Positions 50,428 to 59,829 of a stretch of 64,000 nt of DNA are shown here, piece by piece; positions within the stretch are counted from its first letter, which is position 1, and each line of letters begins with the position of its first letter. Made by a program: the position numbers and the translations under genes. Below the pieces are notes generated by a model, which was not told where the DNA came from, did not search any database, and was given only the letters and a program-made list of their open reading frames with translations. The stretch is taken from contig OX465108.1 in assembly GCA_949987565.1 (NCBI GenBank), positions 2,108,677 through 2,172,676 of the forward strand. The letters are read 5' to 3'. The DNA comes from Luidia sarsii. Its lineage: Eukaryota > Echinodermata > Asteroidea > Paxillosida > Luidiidae.

Positions 50428-50500
50428 CTTTGAATGGACCGGGACTCGGGCCGAAGACACCTGTTTCAAGTATACAGTGTACTCCCACCTGAGCTGTCCA
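50428..50500 (-). mobile_element. tRNA-derived SINE remnant, minus strand
   Basis: TTTGAATGGACCGGGACTCG on plus matches the B-box/acceptor end of the SINE at 16690. GTACTCCCACCTGAGCTGTC would be the A-box side. It is strongly diverged and short, about 200 bp beyond exon 4. Confidence 0.55.
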
Positions 50501-50538
50501 AGCATCAATTGGGGGCTTTCACAGATAAAAAATATGTA

Positions 50539-50662
50539 GTCATCTTTCTTCCTCCTGATCAACCATGCTCCTGGTTCTTCTCCTTATTACTTTCTTTTAG
50601 CCATCACCTTGAGTGGCCTTTTTGGGCCTTGTGTTGGGCGACTTTCATTAAAAAAGAAAATA
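50539..50662 (+). mobile_element. Dispersed repeat with hairpin and A-rich end
   Basis: Second copy of the sequence at 23446-23572. It keeps GGCCTTTTTGGGCC, GTGTTGGGCGACTTTC and a terminal A-rich run, and shares the CATGCTCCTGGTTCTTC block. Confidence 0.65.
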
Positions 50663-51191
50663 TCTTTGCTGCACAGGTCCAAGCTCTAATCAAGTTAAAG
50701 AAATTGGTGCTCTTTGCCAATCCAAAAATACTATCGGATCCCCATTTTGACTGAAGATATCAACGGTCTCATTTTGGGAAGGGAGATTTTTTTATGATAT
50801 TACTCTTTCAGTTCGCACTCTATGGGCGATCCTCTGGGAGAAGCTGTGCTCCGATCCCTCTGGCTCGCCACGTGGTCTTCGTTTCCAGTCGCTATATTGA
50901 GTACGGTAGCGTCTTGAGGGTCTCCTGTGCTTTCCTATGGCCCCTGAGTACGAGGTTGCATGGAGCCTAGGCTTCCTTCCTCGTCTGCCTGGCTTAAGTC
51001 ACCTAGTGGAGTCCATGGCTGGGTTTTTTTTTGGGGGGGGGTTGTCGGAGAAAACCCTAATACCCGTACCAAGCACTGCATAAATGGTGCACTAACAGCA
51101 TACTTCAACGCAAGAAGCCAAATCGGGATGTACACAGTTCAATTTTCGTCAAATTCGCCTCTGAATGCTAAACTTGCTCAATAGTCTCAAA

Positions 51192-51270
51192 AGTTAGTTT
51201 CAAAAGTTAGTATTGCAGGTCATTTTAATCACTGAGCAGTTTGCAACGGTTTGTTTGTATTTACGTCTTC
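51192..51270 (-). mobile_element. Family A right outer arm
   Basis: TATTGCAGGTCATTTTAATC, then ACTGAGCAGTTTGCAACGG and TTTGTTTGTATT, are the outer arm; the hairpin core is absent. Confidence 0.65.
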
Positions 51271-52333
51271 CTCAATAGCAGGATCCCCTAATGCAAACGG
51301 GAATATTTGAATAAGTATGTATATTCAAAAATCACCCTTTTCCTTTTTTTTCTATAAAATCTCCCTCTAAACTGCGTAAGCAGTCAACCTAATGCAAAAA
51401 AGCCACATTCGATTGTCCACATAACGTGCATGTCTCTTCAAAATGGTCTCTCAACAGACCTTGTGCATTAGCAGTATTCACTAATACAAACGGGGAAGTT
51501 TCGAATATAAATTATATTTCCTCATAAATCATTCTGATTTCTTTCAGACGGCCCAAAACAAAACAAATGCATTAACAGCAAGCATAAAAGCATCACAAAT
51601 AAAACCCCCACCACGGATAGGCAGGAGAAGAGAAGTCTCTTGCAGCCTTTTCCCTGTAGGGTTTAAGAGGGCTAACTGTCAAAGGAACTAATGAAAGAGA
51701 CTAAATTTGAATGTACGAAATTTTACGTAAAAAAATCCTACCACGTATACTATAATCTTCCAAATCACCTCTTAACAACGCCATTGTGATCATTTGCCTA
51801 GGCCCTATGTTGAATGGCGTATATACATAAGGGAAACATTACATCTATTTGCCAGGAATCAAATGAAACACGTACCAAGCGCAAATTACCAATTTAGGAA
51901 CGGAAAATGGAGGACGGGTTTCGGAGAAGAAGATTAATGCTGAACAGAACGATGCGAGACATTTTCTTGCAGCGTTCGATCTTATAGTAATTGCAACTTT
52001 ACCAGTAGAGACCTTTGCGCTGACCGCTTTTTCTTTAGTTAACAGACAGTTTCCTCGCTTCAAGGAAGGATCTAGCAAACAAATTGATGGTATTACGTAC
52101 AGTAATGAATGCCGTCCCATTGGGCTATGCTGATGAACTCCCCCATTCGTAATTGAGACTTTGTAAGTTTGACATTAAACATGTGCCCACTGAGGGGTTC
52201 TCCCCACTCCCATAAGCTCGTGCACCCATTGTCTGTCTGCGGCGTGAGATAAGGAGCATATGTGTTCCGTTCCTCGGTATAGCGGGGAACATAGTTAGAC
52301 TTCAGGGGCTTCTCTCGGTAGCTCATTCCCAAG

Positions 52334-52385
52334 GAGGAGGATGAGGAGGAGGAGGAGAAGGAGGAGGAGGAGGAGGTAGAGGAGG
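52334..52385. repeat. (GGA)n trinucleotide repeat
   Basis: GGAGGAGGATGAGGAGGAGG-type tract. A pure (GA)n run lies further on at 52973-52999, and a G homopolymer at about 52448-52458. Confidence 0.9.
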
Positions 52386-53387
52386 AACTGAGTGTTATTC
52401 TTGCAGCTGTCATGTCAACTTCTAGGCCGGAGGGCCTGCTTGACTTGGGGGGGGGGGGCAGGCGATCCTACCGTAGTCTGGAGTATGTCAGAAGTGACCG
52501 AAGCAATCTGGTGCGGTGACCTCTGGGTGCCATACAAACAAAACCCAGTCTGGTTTACAGTATCATCGACTGATATTTTTTGGTGGAGGAACCAGACAGT
52601 TGTGGGTTGTATCAGACATGGTCAGAGTATGACGAGTCATTTTTCCGGGGGGTCGGAGGAAGGGGTCAGGAAAAAACAATGGTCAGCTATTGTTAGGGCC
52701 TTCTGTTACCGTCCGCCATCTGCGAAGCATCTGTCTCTGTAGATGACAATGTCAACCCTCCCGATGCAACCTCGTTCCCGCCGTCAACCAGGCCGCACCA
52801 GAAGAAAAAACTGCCGCCTCACGTCGGCCTCCCGTCTCCCTCCTCCTCGGGGCTACACGCGAGCACCTTAGTCACCGCACCTGCCCTGCCAGTGAACTTC
52901 GCCCATGTAAGAGCGAGAGCCTTCTCGGCTAATTGGGGGCGAAGTGAAGACAATCCTGGGGGGAGTTAGGTCAGAGAGAGAGAGAGAGAGAGAGAGACCC
53001 CGAGGCGATATTTTGTTCTTTCCTTCAGAAAAAGAAAAAAGAAAGAAAGACAGAATGGTTTCAATTTCTTGGCCTGCATTGTTCTCGAGCGTTACTTCCT
53101 CACACCGGTGAGTTTCCCCTCTGCCTCACTTGCGTCGGCGGTGAAGCTGTCGGAGTAAAATCAATTCGTTCCCTGTGCTGTCGTTTCTTTTCAGCAACCT
53201 CATCGGAAGGATGTTGTATTACGCTAAAGTCATCCAGCCTTGCTTGCGATTTTTTTTTTCTTTTGCAATTTTTTTTTACCCCGGGGCTTTTTAACGACAT
53301 GGGAGCATTTTGTGCACTGCACTTAATGTTATTTTCAGATAAACTATGGAATGAAAAAAATTTGTCAAGATAGCAATGGAAAAATTA

Positions 53388-53532
53388 ACTGGACCGCGAC
53401 GTGAAAGTGGTACCACTTGTTTAATGCACCAGGGCTTTAACCACCTGCACTATCCAGCCCTTATAGGGCGATGTATTCCCATAATAACAATAGTCAACTA
53501 CCTTTCCTGGGGTGGGGGCGCCAGTCAGGAGT
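53388..53532 (-). mobile_element. tRNA-derived SINE, minus strand, diverged
   Basis: On plus: TGGACCGCGACGTGAAAGTG (diverged B box), GCACCAGGGCTTTAACCACC, CTATCCAGCCCTTATAGGGC and GGTGGGGGCGCCAGTCAGGA. The order matches the other minus-strand copies. Confidence 0.75.
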
Positions 53533-53669
53533 ACAAAATTGTCGGCTAAAATTAAGATCCAGCATCGAGCAAGCTTGATCTTTCCTTTGTCAGAAAAAAG
53601 AATTATAGAGGTTTATTTGATCCACATGATATAGACTACCAAAGGAACTCTTCAGACGCCAATAATGAA

Positions 53670-53705
53670 TTTTCCCGATGGGATAATAAAGTTTAATTGA
53701 ATTAA
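53670..53705 (+). mobile_element. Possible LINE 3' tail
   Basis: TTCCCGATGGGATAATAAAG, then TTTAATTGAATTAA, resembles 3' ends of L2/CR1-like elements, which often end in AATAAAGTT plus a short TTGAA-type repeat. No upstream coding part is recognisable. Confidence 0.3.
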
Positions 53706-54194
53706 TGGTACCAGATGATATTTTGACCAAGCTTGGCTACAATGTTGTCCGAAAATTGGCCTACATTTTCTTAACAGCGTATTTGCCAACAATCTGGTAG
53801 GAAACTACGTGTCTAGAACACAGTCTCCCTGACGTTTGTTTTTCGTCTACAAAGCCCCATCGCAATCATTGGAGGATATTGTTCATTCCCTTTACTCGTT
53901 ACTACACATTACCGATCTGCAAATTGTGTTTCACATCAGTATTTTGTCGGCACCGTCCGCTCCACGATCGAAAAAGTAAAGATGGCGTGTCAAGAATGAC
54001 GGGCCCGTTCGGGTGAGCGCTGCCAAAACAAAGGATGGACGCATGCGCGGGTCAGTGTTGACAGGGGGAGGGTCGGCCTCCAGACAGCAATTGGTCATGC
54101 AAGATGATTGCTTCCGTCTGGCCAACCAATTTTTTTCGAGGGCGGGGCAGAGGGGGGTTGACAGCAACCTCACTATAGGTCTTCTCCTCCTGTA

Positions 54195-54888
54195 GCTATA
54201 GGCCTTTCTTAATATACTTATGCAAATTGCGCGCATCGGAGTGAAAGCGAGGCTGTGGACGCTAGATTCCCGAGATGTCGGTGAAACACTGCGCGGTTTT
54301 AAACCGTGCTCCTCGAACAAGAGAAACACACCGCCAGAAATCAGCTTCCACCCTTTTCCAAAGGATAGAACCCTGCGGAAAAAAGTTGATTATGAAGATC
54401 AAGCGAGATGGGGGAACACTTTTGAAGGTAGATTTCTACCGTTAAACGACTTATTTTTCTAAAGTTAGATTCGTCATGTTTGTGAATTGGAATCGTTCAT
54501 GTTGGGTGTGTCGCGTGTTACTATACGTGTACGCGTAAAGTTCTTGCAGTAGCACGCGACACACTCGACATCGACGATTCTATTTACAAACAAGACGAAT
54601 TTCAGTTAAAAAAAATAAAAAAATCTCGTTTAAAAGTAGAAATCTACCTTGGAAAGTGGTCCCTCATCTCGCCCGATCTTCATAATCCACTTTTTTTCCG
54701 CAGGGTTCTATCCTTTGGAAATAGGTGGAAGCTGAATTTCTGGCGGTGTATTTCTCTTGTTCGAGGAGCGCAGTTGGAACCGCGCAGTGTTTCGCTGACA
54801 TCTCGCAAATCTAGCGCCCACAGCCTCGCTTTCAGTCCGATGCGCAAACAAAATGTGCATGAATGTCAAGAAAGGCCTATAGCTCCCG
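54195..54888. mobile_element. Foldback element, about 690 bp, arms of about 340 bp
   Basis: The left arm (54195-54535) and right arm (54545-54885) are inverted copies. Matched blocks include CTATAGGCCTTTCTT, GAAAGCGAGGCTGTGG, GAAACACTGCGCGGTT, CCTCGAACAAGAGAAA, AGGATAGAACCCTGCGGAAA and, near the centre, GTGTGTCGCGTGTTACT. Arm identity is high, suggesting recent insertion or gene-conversion maintenance. The ends both show AGCTATAGGCC. Frames of 80-118 codons within the arms are mirror images of each other and have no domain, so I read them as non-coding. A clear target duplication was not found. Confidence 0.9.
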
Positions 54889-55659
54889 CACAAAAAGGTC
54901 TCCCACGGGCACACCGCATCTTCTCTTATCGTACGTCCAAAAGGGCGCGAAGTCCGAAAAAAAACCATCTTGGTAATCGCAGTCTTGCACCTTCTGGGCG
55001 TCAGAACGGAGACCCCACATTTGCAACTGGAGCAACTCCACAGGCGAGAGGAAACCTCTTTCAAGGGAAATAATTACCTCGCCCGTTTAAAAAAAAAATA
55101 AACTGAACTTCTGTCACACCTCACGGCTACGGCGTTGAGCACTGCTCCGATAGTCCAACTGCCCACGCGCGCAGCCTGCCTGCTGGGCTAATTTGAGATG
55201 CGTTTAAGCCGAACGGTCCGGAACGCTTGTTAACGGCCAGATTACACCTGAGGCGGATGGGTCGGTGTGACCTAAAAAAAAGAGGGTTTTTAAGAGGGCC
55301 TGGAGGAAGCACTCGGGCATGGTAATGGCAGAGATCAGGACGCCTCCCGAATCCTGCCCCGATGGTGCCTGGCCGTGCTAACCTCTCACTCCAAATTAAC
55401 ATCCTCCATTAATTGACCGCGTTCGCGAGCGCCGCTTTGGGCTATTGAAAGGCTAGGGAGAGATGGGGAGTGTCTTGATTTCTTATGACCTGTCTTGAAA
55501 TAAACCTACACGCGTCAATTCTTGCTCGAAGCCCTGTCCATCAATCCATATAGACCATGGAGAGAATAATTAAGCACTTTATGACAGACTGACTTTATAA
55601 AAAATGACAGATTTTGGTATGACGAAAGAAGTGGAAAATGGGGTTACCATTCTGTCTTT

Positions 55660-55702
55660 GTGAAAGGTCCTGTTCGTATCCAAAAACGTCGGGCCTTTTG
55701 AG
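55660..55702 (-). mobile_element. Family A fragment, diverged
   Basis: GTGAAAGGTCCTGTTCGTAT, then CCAAAAACGTCGGGCC, is a decayed single inner arm. Confidence 0.45.
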
Positions 55703-56227
55703 GCCGAGTTCAGGCGCGCGCGTTCTCGACAGTTCGTGAGCAGAACCCTGGACGAGAGGTTGTGTGTGTGATCCCGTTCCGAGTGCATGCAGCGTTCTTG
55801 GGTCGTGTTCGTGTGGGTTCGAGCGCCGGGAACGAGGTTCGCGTGCGAAGAACAGACCGAACGAACTCGACCTTTGAATGACTGAAATTCATTTGGCGAT
55901 TGGCCTTTGACTCATTTTAGTCGGGAGGACGTTCGCAATATTTTGTTATCAAGTCTTCTAGTCAGAATTGGATCAGGCGCGGCACTTCAGAAGACGCCCT
56001 AAGATAGGAAGCTAATTTACGTATGGAATTTAATTAGAAACGACACCGCCATAGAAAAAAACACATTTTACAATTACATATGGAAGGTCGCCGTGGTAGA
56101 GGAGGTCCAATAACAACATGGACAGAGAACACGAAGTCATGGGTTTGAAGGGTCATCAAACCTTGGTTTTGACATTTTGACTTGGATTCTCGTCAAGACC
56201 TCGACAGTGCCTCGGCACTAGCCTACC

Positions 56228-56421
56228 GTAGAGGTAGAGGGAGGGAGAGAGAGAGAGGGGATAGAGAGAGAGAGACAGAGCGAGAGAGGGGAGAGAGAGG
56301 AGAGAGGGGAGAGAAAGGAATAGAGAGATAGAGAGAGAAGAAAGGATGGGGAGAAAGAGAGAGAGGGAGAGATGGGGGGAAAAGAGAGGAAAAGATGGGG
56401 GAGAAAGAGAGAGGGAGAGAG
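56228..56421. repeat. GA-rich tract upstream of exon 5
   Basis: Purine-rich on plus (GAGAGAGGGAGAGA units), ending about 135 bp before the exon 5 acceptor. Confidence 0.93.
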
Positions 56422-56555
56422 TCAATTCCTCCCCTACACCATACTCACGAATTCACAGACTGCACAACGCACAAGATGGCAAAGTATACCTCTTTGAGCA
56501 GAAGAGTTTAACACATTTCTTGGGTCTGTTTTTCTATCTTTTCGATTCGCCTCAG

Positions 56556-56726
56556 AATTGGCAGCCGACTGCACCTTCGAGACGGCCGGCGGTCTGCGGC
56601 CCGTCACGCCCCCGTGTCGCTTCGAGGAGGCGAGCGAGGATCATTTCGACTGGCAGGAGAACACCGGCAAGACGCCCTCCCGCAGAACCGGCCCTGCCAT
56701 CGACCACACCCTCGAGCAATCCAGAG
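56556..56726 (+). CDS. MAM protein, exon 5 (start of MAM domain 2)
   Basis: The acceptor is TTCGATTCGCCTCAG; the exon completes Glu189. It encodes residues 190-245, from [12 protein letters not shown] to DHTLEQSR, plus the first base of codon 246; the donor is AGAG-GTAGGC at 56727, phase 1. It includes Cys194 and Cys209 (first MAM disulfide pair), [20 protein letters not shown] and DHT, the same arrangement as exon 2. Phase 1 at both ends matches exon 2 exactly, supporting origin by module duplication. The frame stays open through the donor into the G-rich intron array (see findings). Confidence 0.95.
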
Positions 56727-56796
56727 GTAGGCCTACGTCGTTTGGCTTTTGGGGGTGGAAACCCAAAAGGGCTTGGGACAGAGCCTCTACCATACC

Positions 56797-57190
56797 AGGG
56801 GTTGGGCTTGGGTTCGGGCTTAGGCTCGGGCTCGGGTTCGCACTTGGGTTCGTGCTTGGGTTCTTGCTCGGGTTCGTGCTTGGGTTCGGGGTTGGGTTCG
56901 GGGTTGGGTTCGTGCTTGGGTTCGTGCTTGGGTTCGGGCTTGGGTTCGGGCTTGGGTTTGGGCTTGGGCGCGGGCTTGGTTTCGGGCTTGGGTTCGGGCT
57001 TGGGTTCGGGCTTGGGTTCGGGATTGTGTTCGGGCTTGGGTTCGGGCTTGGGTTCGGGGTTGTGTTCGGGCTTGGGTTCGGGCTTGGGTTCGGGATTGGG
57101 TTCGGGCTTGGGTTCGGGCTTGGGTTCGGGCTCGGATTCGGACTTGGGTTCGGGCTTGGGCTCGGGTTTTGGCTCGGGTTTTGGCTCTTC
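56797..57190 (+). repeat. 12-bp array GGGCTTGGGTTC next to exon 5
   Basis: About 390 bp of tandem GGGCTTGGGTTC with variants (GGGGTTGGGTTC, GTGCTTGGGTTC, GGACTTGGGTTC), starting about 70 bp after the exon 5 donor. The plus (transcript) strand has G-triplets every 3 bases of spacer, ideal for RNA or DNA G-quadruplexes. Related to the shorter array at 35985-36146 and to dispersed fragments at 6150, 8716 and 9350. Confidence 0.95.
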
Positions 57191-57710
57191 CTAGCCTCAG
57201 ATTGTCTCACGATTCAATAATCTGTACAGATTGTCAACCTCAACTTTAGTGGCGATGTTTTGAATGGGGTTACGAAAAAAAGAAGAAGAATAAGGATTGG
57301 ATACACGACCGGGTGAGAAAGTGGAGGTGGATGAACTTTCCGGTTTAGCCTAGATCCAGGTTAAGGCCCTTTCGTTGAAGCCAATGACCAATGCCTGCTC
57401 AGCGTTTGACCTATACCTTGCACCGGGAGCACTAACTCGGCCCATGGCTGCGATGTGCCGGATGTGAAACTGCCCGCATCTGTCACTTGGCTTCACGCGC
57501 GTGCTGTTTGTTTGAATAGGCTCCCGCGGCCCCAGAGCTGACAAAAGGGACCAGAAGGTCAGAGGGCAGCAGTATCGCGTAATCAAGTCATGAGTACCAA
57601 ACGTATACACTGTGAACAAATTTAGGTTTAAAGGTGCAGCGAAAAATCGCTTACACTAGACTCGGTCTAGGTTTATCAGAGTTGTTGGGAGCTTAAATCC
57701 ATTCTTGGTT

Positions 57711-58043
57711 TAAAGCCCCTACACAACATTGGTCGAGGTCAAAGAATAGCATCCATACGTTGTCTGATCCAACATATGTATGAAATAGCACACCTGTGAA
57801 CATTTCAGCTCAATCTAAGTATCAGTTTCATGGAAATCTGTGAACATTTCTGTTTTTCGATCTTACCGATGTTGTATAGGGGCTTTAAGTCCCAATACAA
57901 CATTGAGAAGATCGGAAAACATCGATGTCCACAGACTGCCTTCTGATAAACACACAGTTTGTAAATTGTCGTGATAGAATCCCCATGTTTAAATCTTACG
58001 GTCTGGGATGCTGTACTTCTCGAGAAATCTCGGGAAGTGCGCC
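57711..58043. mobile_element. Two family D MITEs back to back
   Basis: The first (57711-57888) is a short form: TTAAAGCCCCTACACAACAT at the left and GATGTTGTATAGGGGCTTTAA at the right, perfect TTAA at both ends, with its interior reduced to about 130 bp. The second begins in the same TTAA at about 57885 (AAGTCCCAATACAACATTGA), is subtype b and stops near 58043 (CTCGAGAAATCTCGG) without its right end. It apparently used, or shared, the first element's TTAA site. Confidence 0.85.
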
Positions 58044-58370
58044 CGGCCGCAGAAAAACAAGACGTTTATGACGGCCAACCTTTGTAACGACTGCGTGGTT
58101 TATGTTTTTTGGGGGTAATGGTATATGGTTGCAGCGATGCAGTTTGAACGGTCCACAGATGGCGAAAACCGCCCCAGAGAGCTATCGTGCATGCGCAGCT
58201 CTCCAACAATCTTTACCCAGGACTCATATCGGATGTCCGTGCCTTAATCCCCTTGAACTGGGTCGAAGTTTCCAGATTATAATGAAGTCAACCTGGTATA
58301 TTGAGTAACCCGCTCGCTCTCCCCCCTCTGCAGAAGTCAATGAACGATCGGTAAAGACCGGTGGTAGGAG

Positions 58371-58974
58371 AAAGAGGGAGAGAGGGTGTGAGAGAGAAGG
58401 AGGTGGAGAGAGAGAGAGAGATGAGAGAGAGAGAGGTGGGGAGAGAGAGGAGAGAGAGGGAGGGGAGAGAGAGAGAGAGTCAGAGAGACGGAGAGAGAGG
58501 GAGAGAGACAGATGGAGGGAGAGAGGGAGAGAGAGGGAGGAAGAGAAAGAGAGTGTGGGAGGGGAGAGACTGCGAGAGAGACTGAGAGAGAGAGAGAGGG
58601 GGAGGAAGAGAGAGACGAAAATAGGGGAAGAGGGAGGGAGGGAGAGACATAACGAGAGGAAGATAGAGCCATAGAGAGACGGACAGAGACAGAGAGAGAG
58701 AGAGAGGGAGGAAGAGAGAGGAGGTAAGGGAGGAGGGGGAGGGGTAGAGAGAGAAGAGAGAGTGAGGGAGGGAGGGAGGGAGAGAGAGAGAGGAGAGAGA
58801 GAGGGGGCAGAGAGGGAGGGAGAGGGGTAGAGAGAGAGAGGGCAGAGAGAGAGAGAGAGAGGGAGAGAGAGAGAGTTGGGGTGGCAGAGAGAGGGAGAGA
58901 GACAGGGGGTGGCAGAGAGAGGGAGAGGGGGAGAGAGAGAGACAGGGGGTGGCAGAGAGAGAGGGAGAGATGCT
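58371..58974. repeat. Long GA-rich tract
   Basis: About 600 bp of nearly pure purine on plus, with short interruptions such as CATAACGAGAGG at about 58647. Minus-strand Ser/Leu/Pro frames here are artefacts. Confidence 0.96.
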
Positions 58975-59349
58975 TAGTCACTGGTTCCGAGGTCATTGGT
59001 TCCGAGAGGGTGCCACTCTCCTGGACCCCCGCACCTTGCTGTACTTTGCCCCGGTGCGTCCGACCTCTCTCCCCCCTACGGACTCGTTCTTTACCGCGAT
59101 CTTTCAGCGACAACCTCGAAGGTGTCGGCCCCGCCTGGAGGGGACGACAGGCGCTCCATTCACGTCCTGACGGATGCTTCCCGTCCCACCTGACCTCCTT
59201 CCCTCCCTATTGTAAGAGCTGCACTCCTCGTGCTTAGCCCCATGTGCTAACCCTTCCACTACACGGTACATGTACATGTACAATGTAGCCATATAAAAAC
59301 GGGCCTCACGACGGCAAAAAAGACAGGGTATTGATAGAAATAAGATCAG

Positions 59350-59510
59350 ACTAGAAGGTTTACATGGTGGAAAAAGTGGGTCTCCTGACGATGGGCAGAG
59401 TACACACTACCCGAAACGTTGATCGAGTTACCGGCTCTTTTCAGAGCCACACTCCTTCTCAAAAGAGAAGTGCTACATGGTGTCACCGCAAACCCTCCAC
59501 TTGATAAAAA
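59350..59510. mobile_element. Family B element
   Basis: Blocks in order: GAAGGTTTACATGGTGGA, GGTCTCCTGACGATGGGCAG, AGTACACACTACCCGAAACG, TACCGGCTCTTTTCAGAGCC, ACACTCCTTCTCAAAAGAGA and GTGTCACCGCAAACCCTCC. The outer blocks TTTACATGGTGG and GTGTCACCGCAAAC mark its limits. Confidence 0.82.
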
Positions 59511-59829
59511 AATAAAATAGCGAAACATTAATACTTTCGATTTGTTGAGAAACAGAATTGCATCTCGAGAGTGATCAGTGGTTTGTTACCTGAAGCGCTA
59601 TTGACGATTAGATCGCGCGGAAGATTGTAATAAAAACAAACCATTAAGTTCGCAGCAAAGTTGACGGCGAAATTAGCCAAATTTGCAAATTTTTTAGTTG
59701 CTAAGTACATGTATAGCAATACAATTTGCAGTGAGACTAGCAGCTCGTATATACACGTACCCAGCTGCTCGAAGATAAGCTTCCTCCCCTCCGTCCGGCC
59801 CCTTACACGCGGCCGCATAAACTGGCTAT

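Larger units (their letters stand above)
50228..56555 (+). other. Intron 4, about 6.3 kb
   Basis: GTCAGT to TTCGCCTCAG. It contains a SINE relic, a dispersed repeat, a family A arm, small purine repeats, a SINE, the large foldback and a purine tract just before exon 5. I see nothing definite in about 51280-52330, 53000-53380 and 54890-55650. Two similar TAATGCAAACGGG / TAATACAAACGGGG stretches near 51286 and 51482 hint at an old duplication of about 195 bp. Confidence 0.8.

Noticed and set aside
50159..50539. 126-codon plus frame starting inside exon 4
   Set aside because: It is out of phase with the MAM frame and runs into intron and SINE sequence; the exon frame gives the conserved FEA...GDIALDD block.
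54220..55064. Two frames in the foldback sharing SSNKRNTPPEI
   Set aside because: The peptides match only because the DNA arms are inverted copies; there is no domain, and the frames differ in their remaining parts.
56641..57210. 189-codon Asn-Pro-Ser-rich minus-strand frame
   Set aside because: Reverse translation of the GGGCTTGGGTTC array and exon 5.
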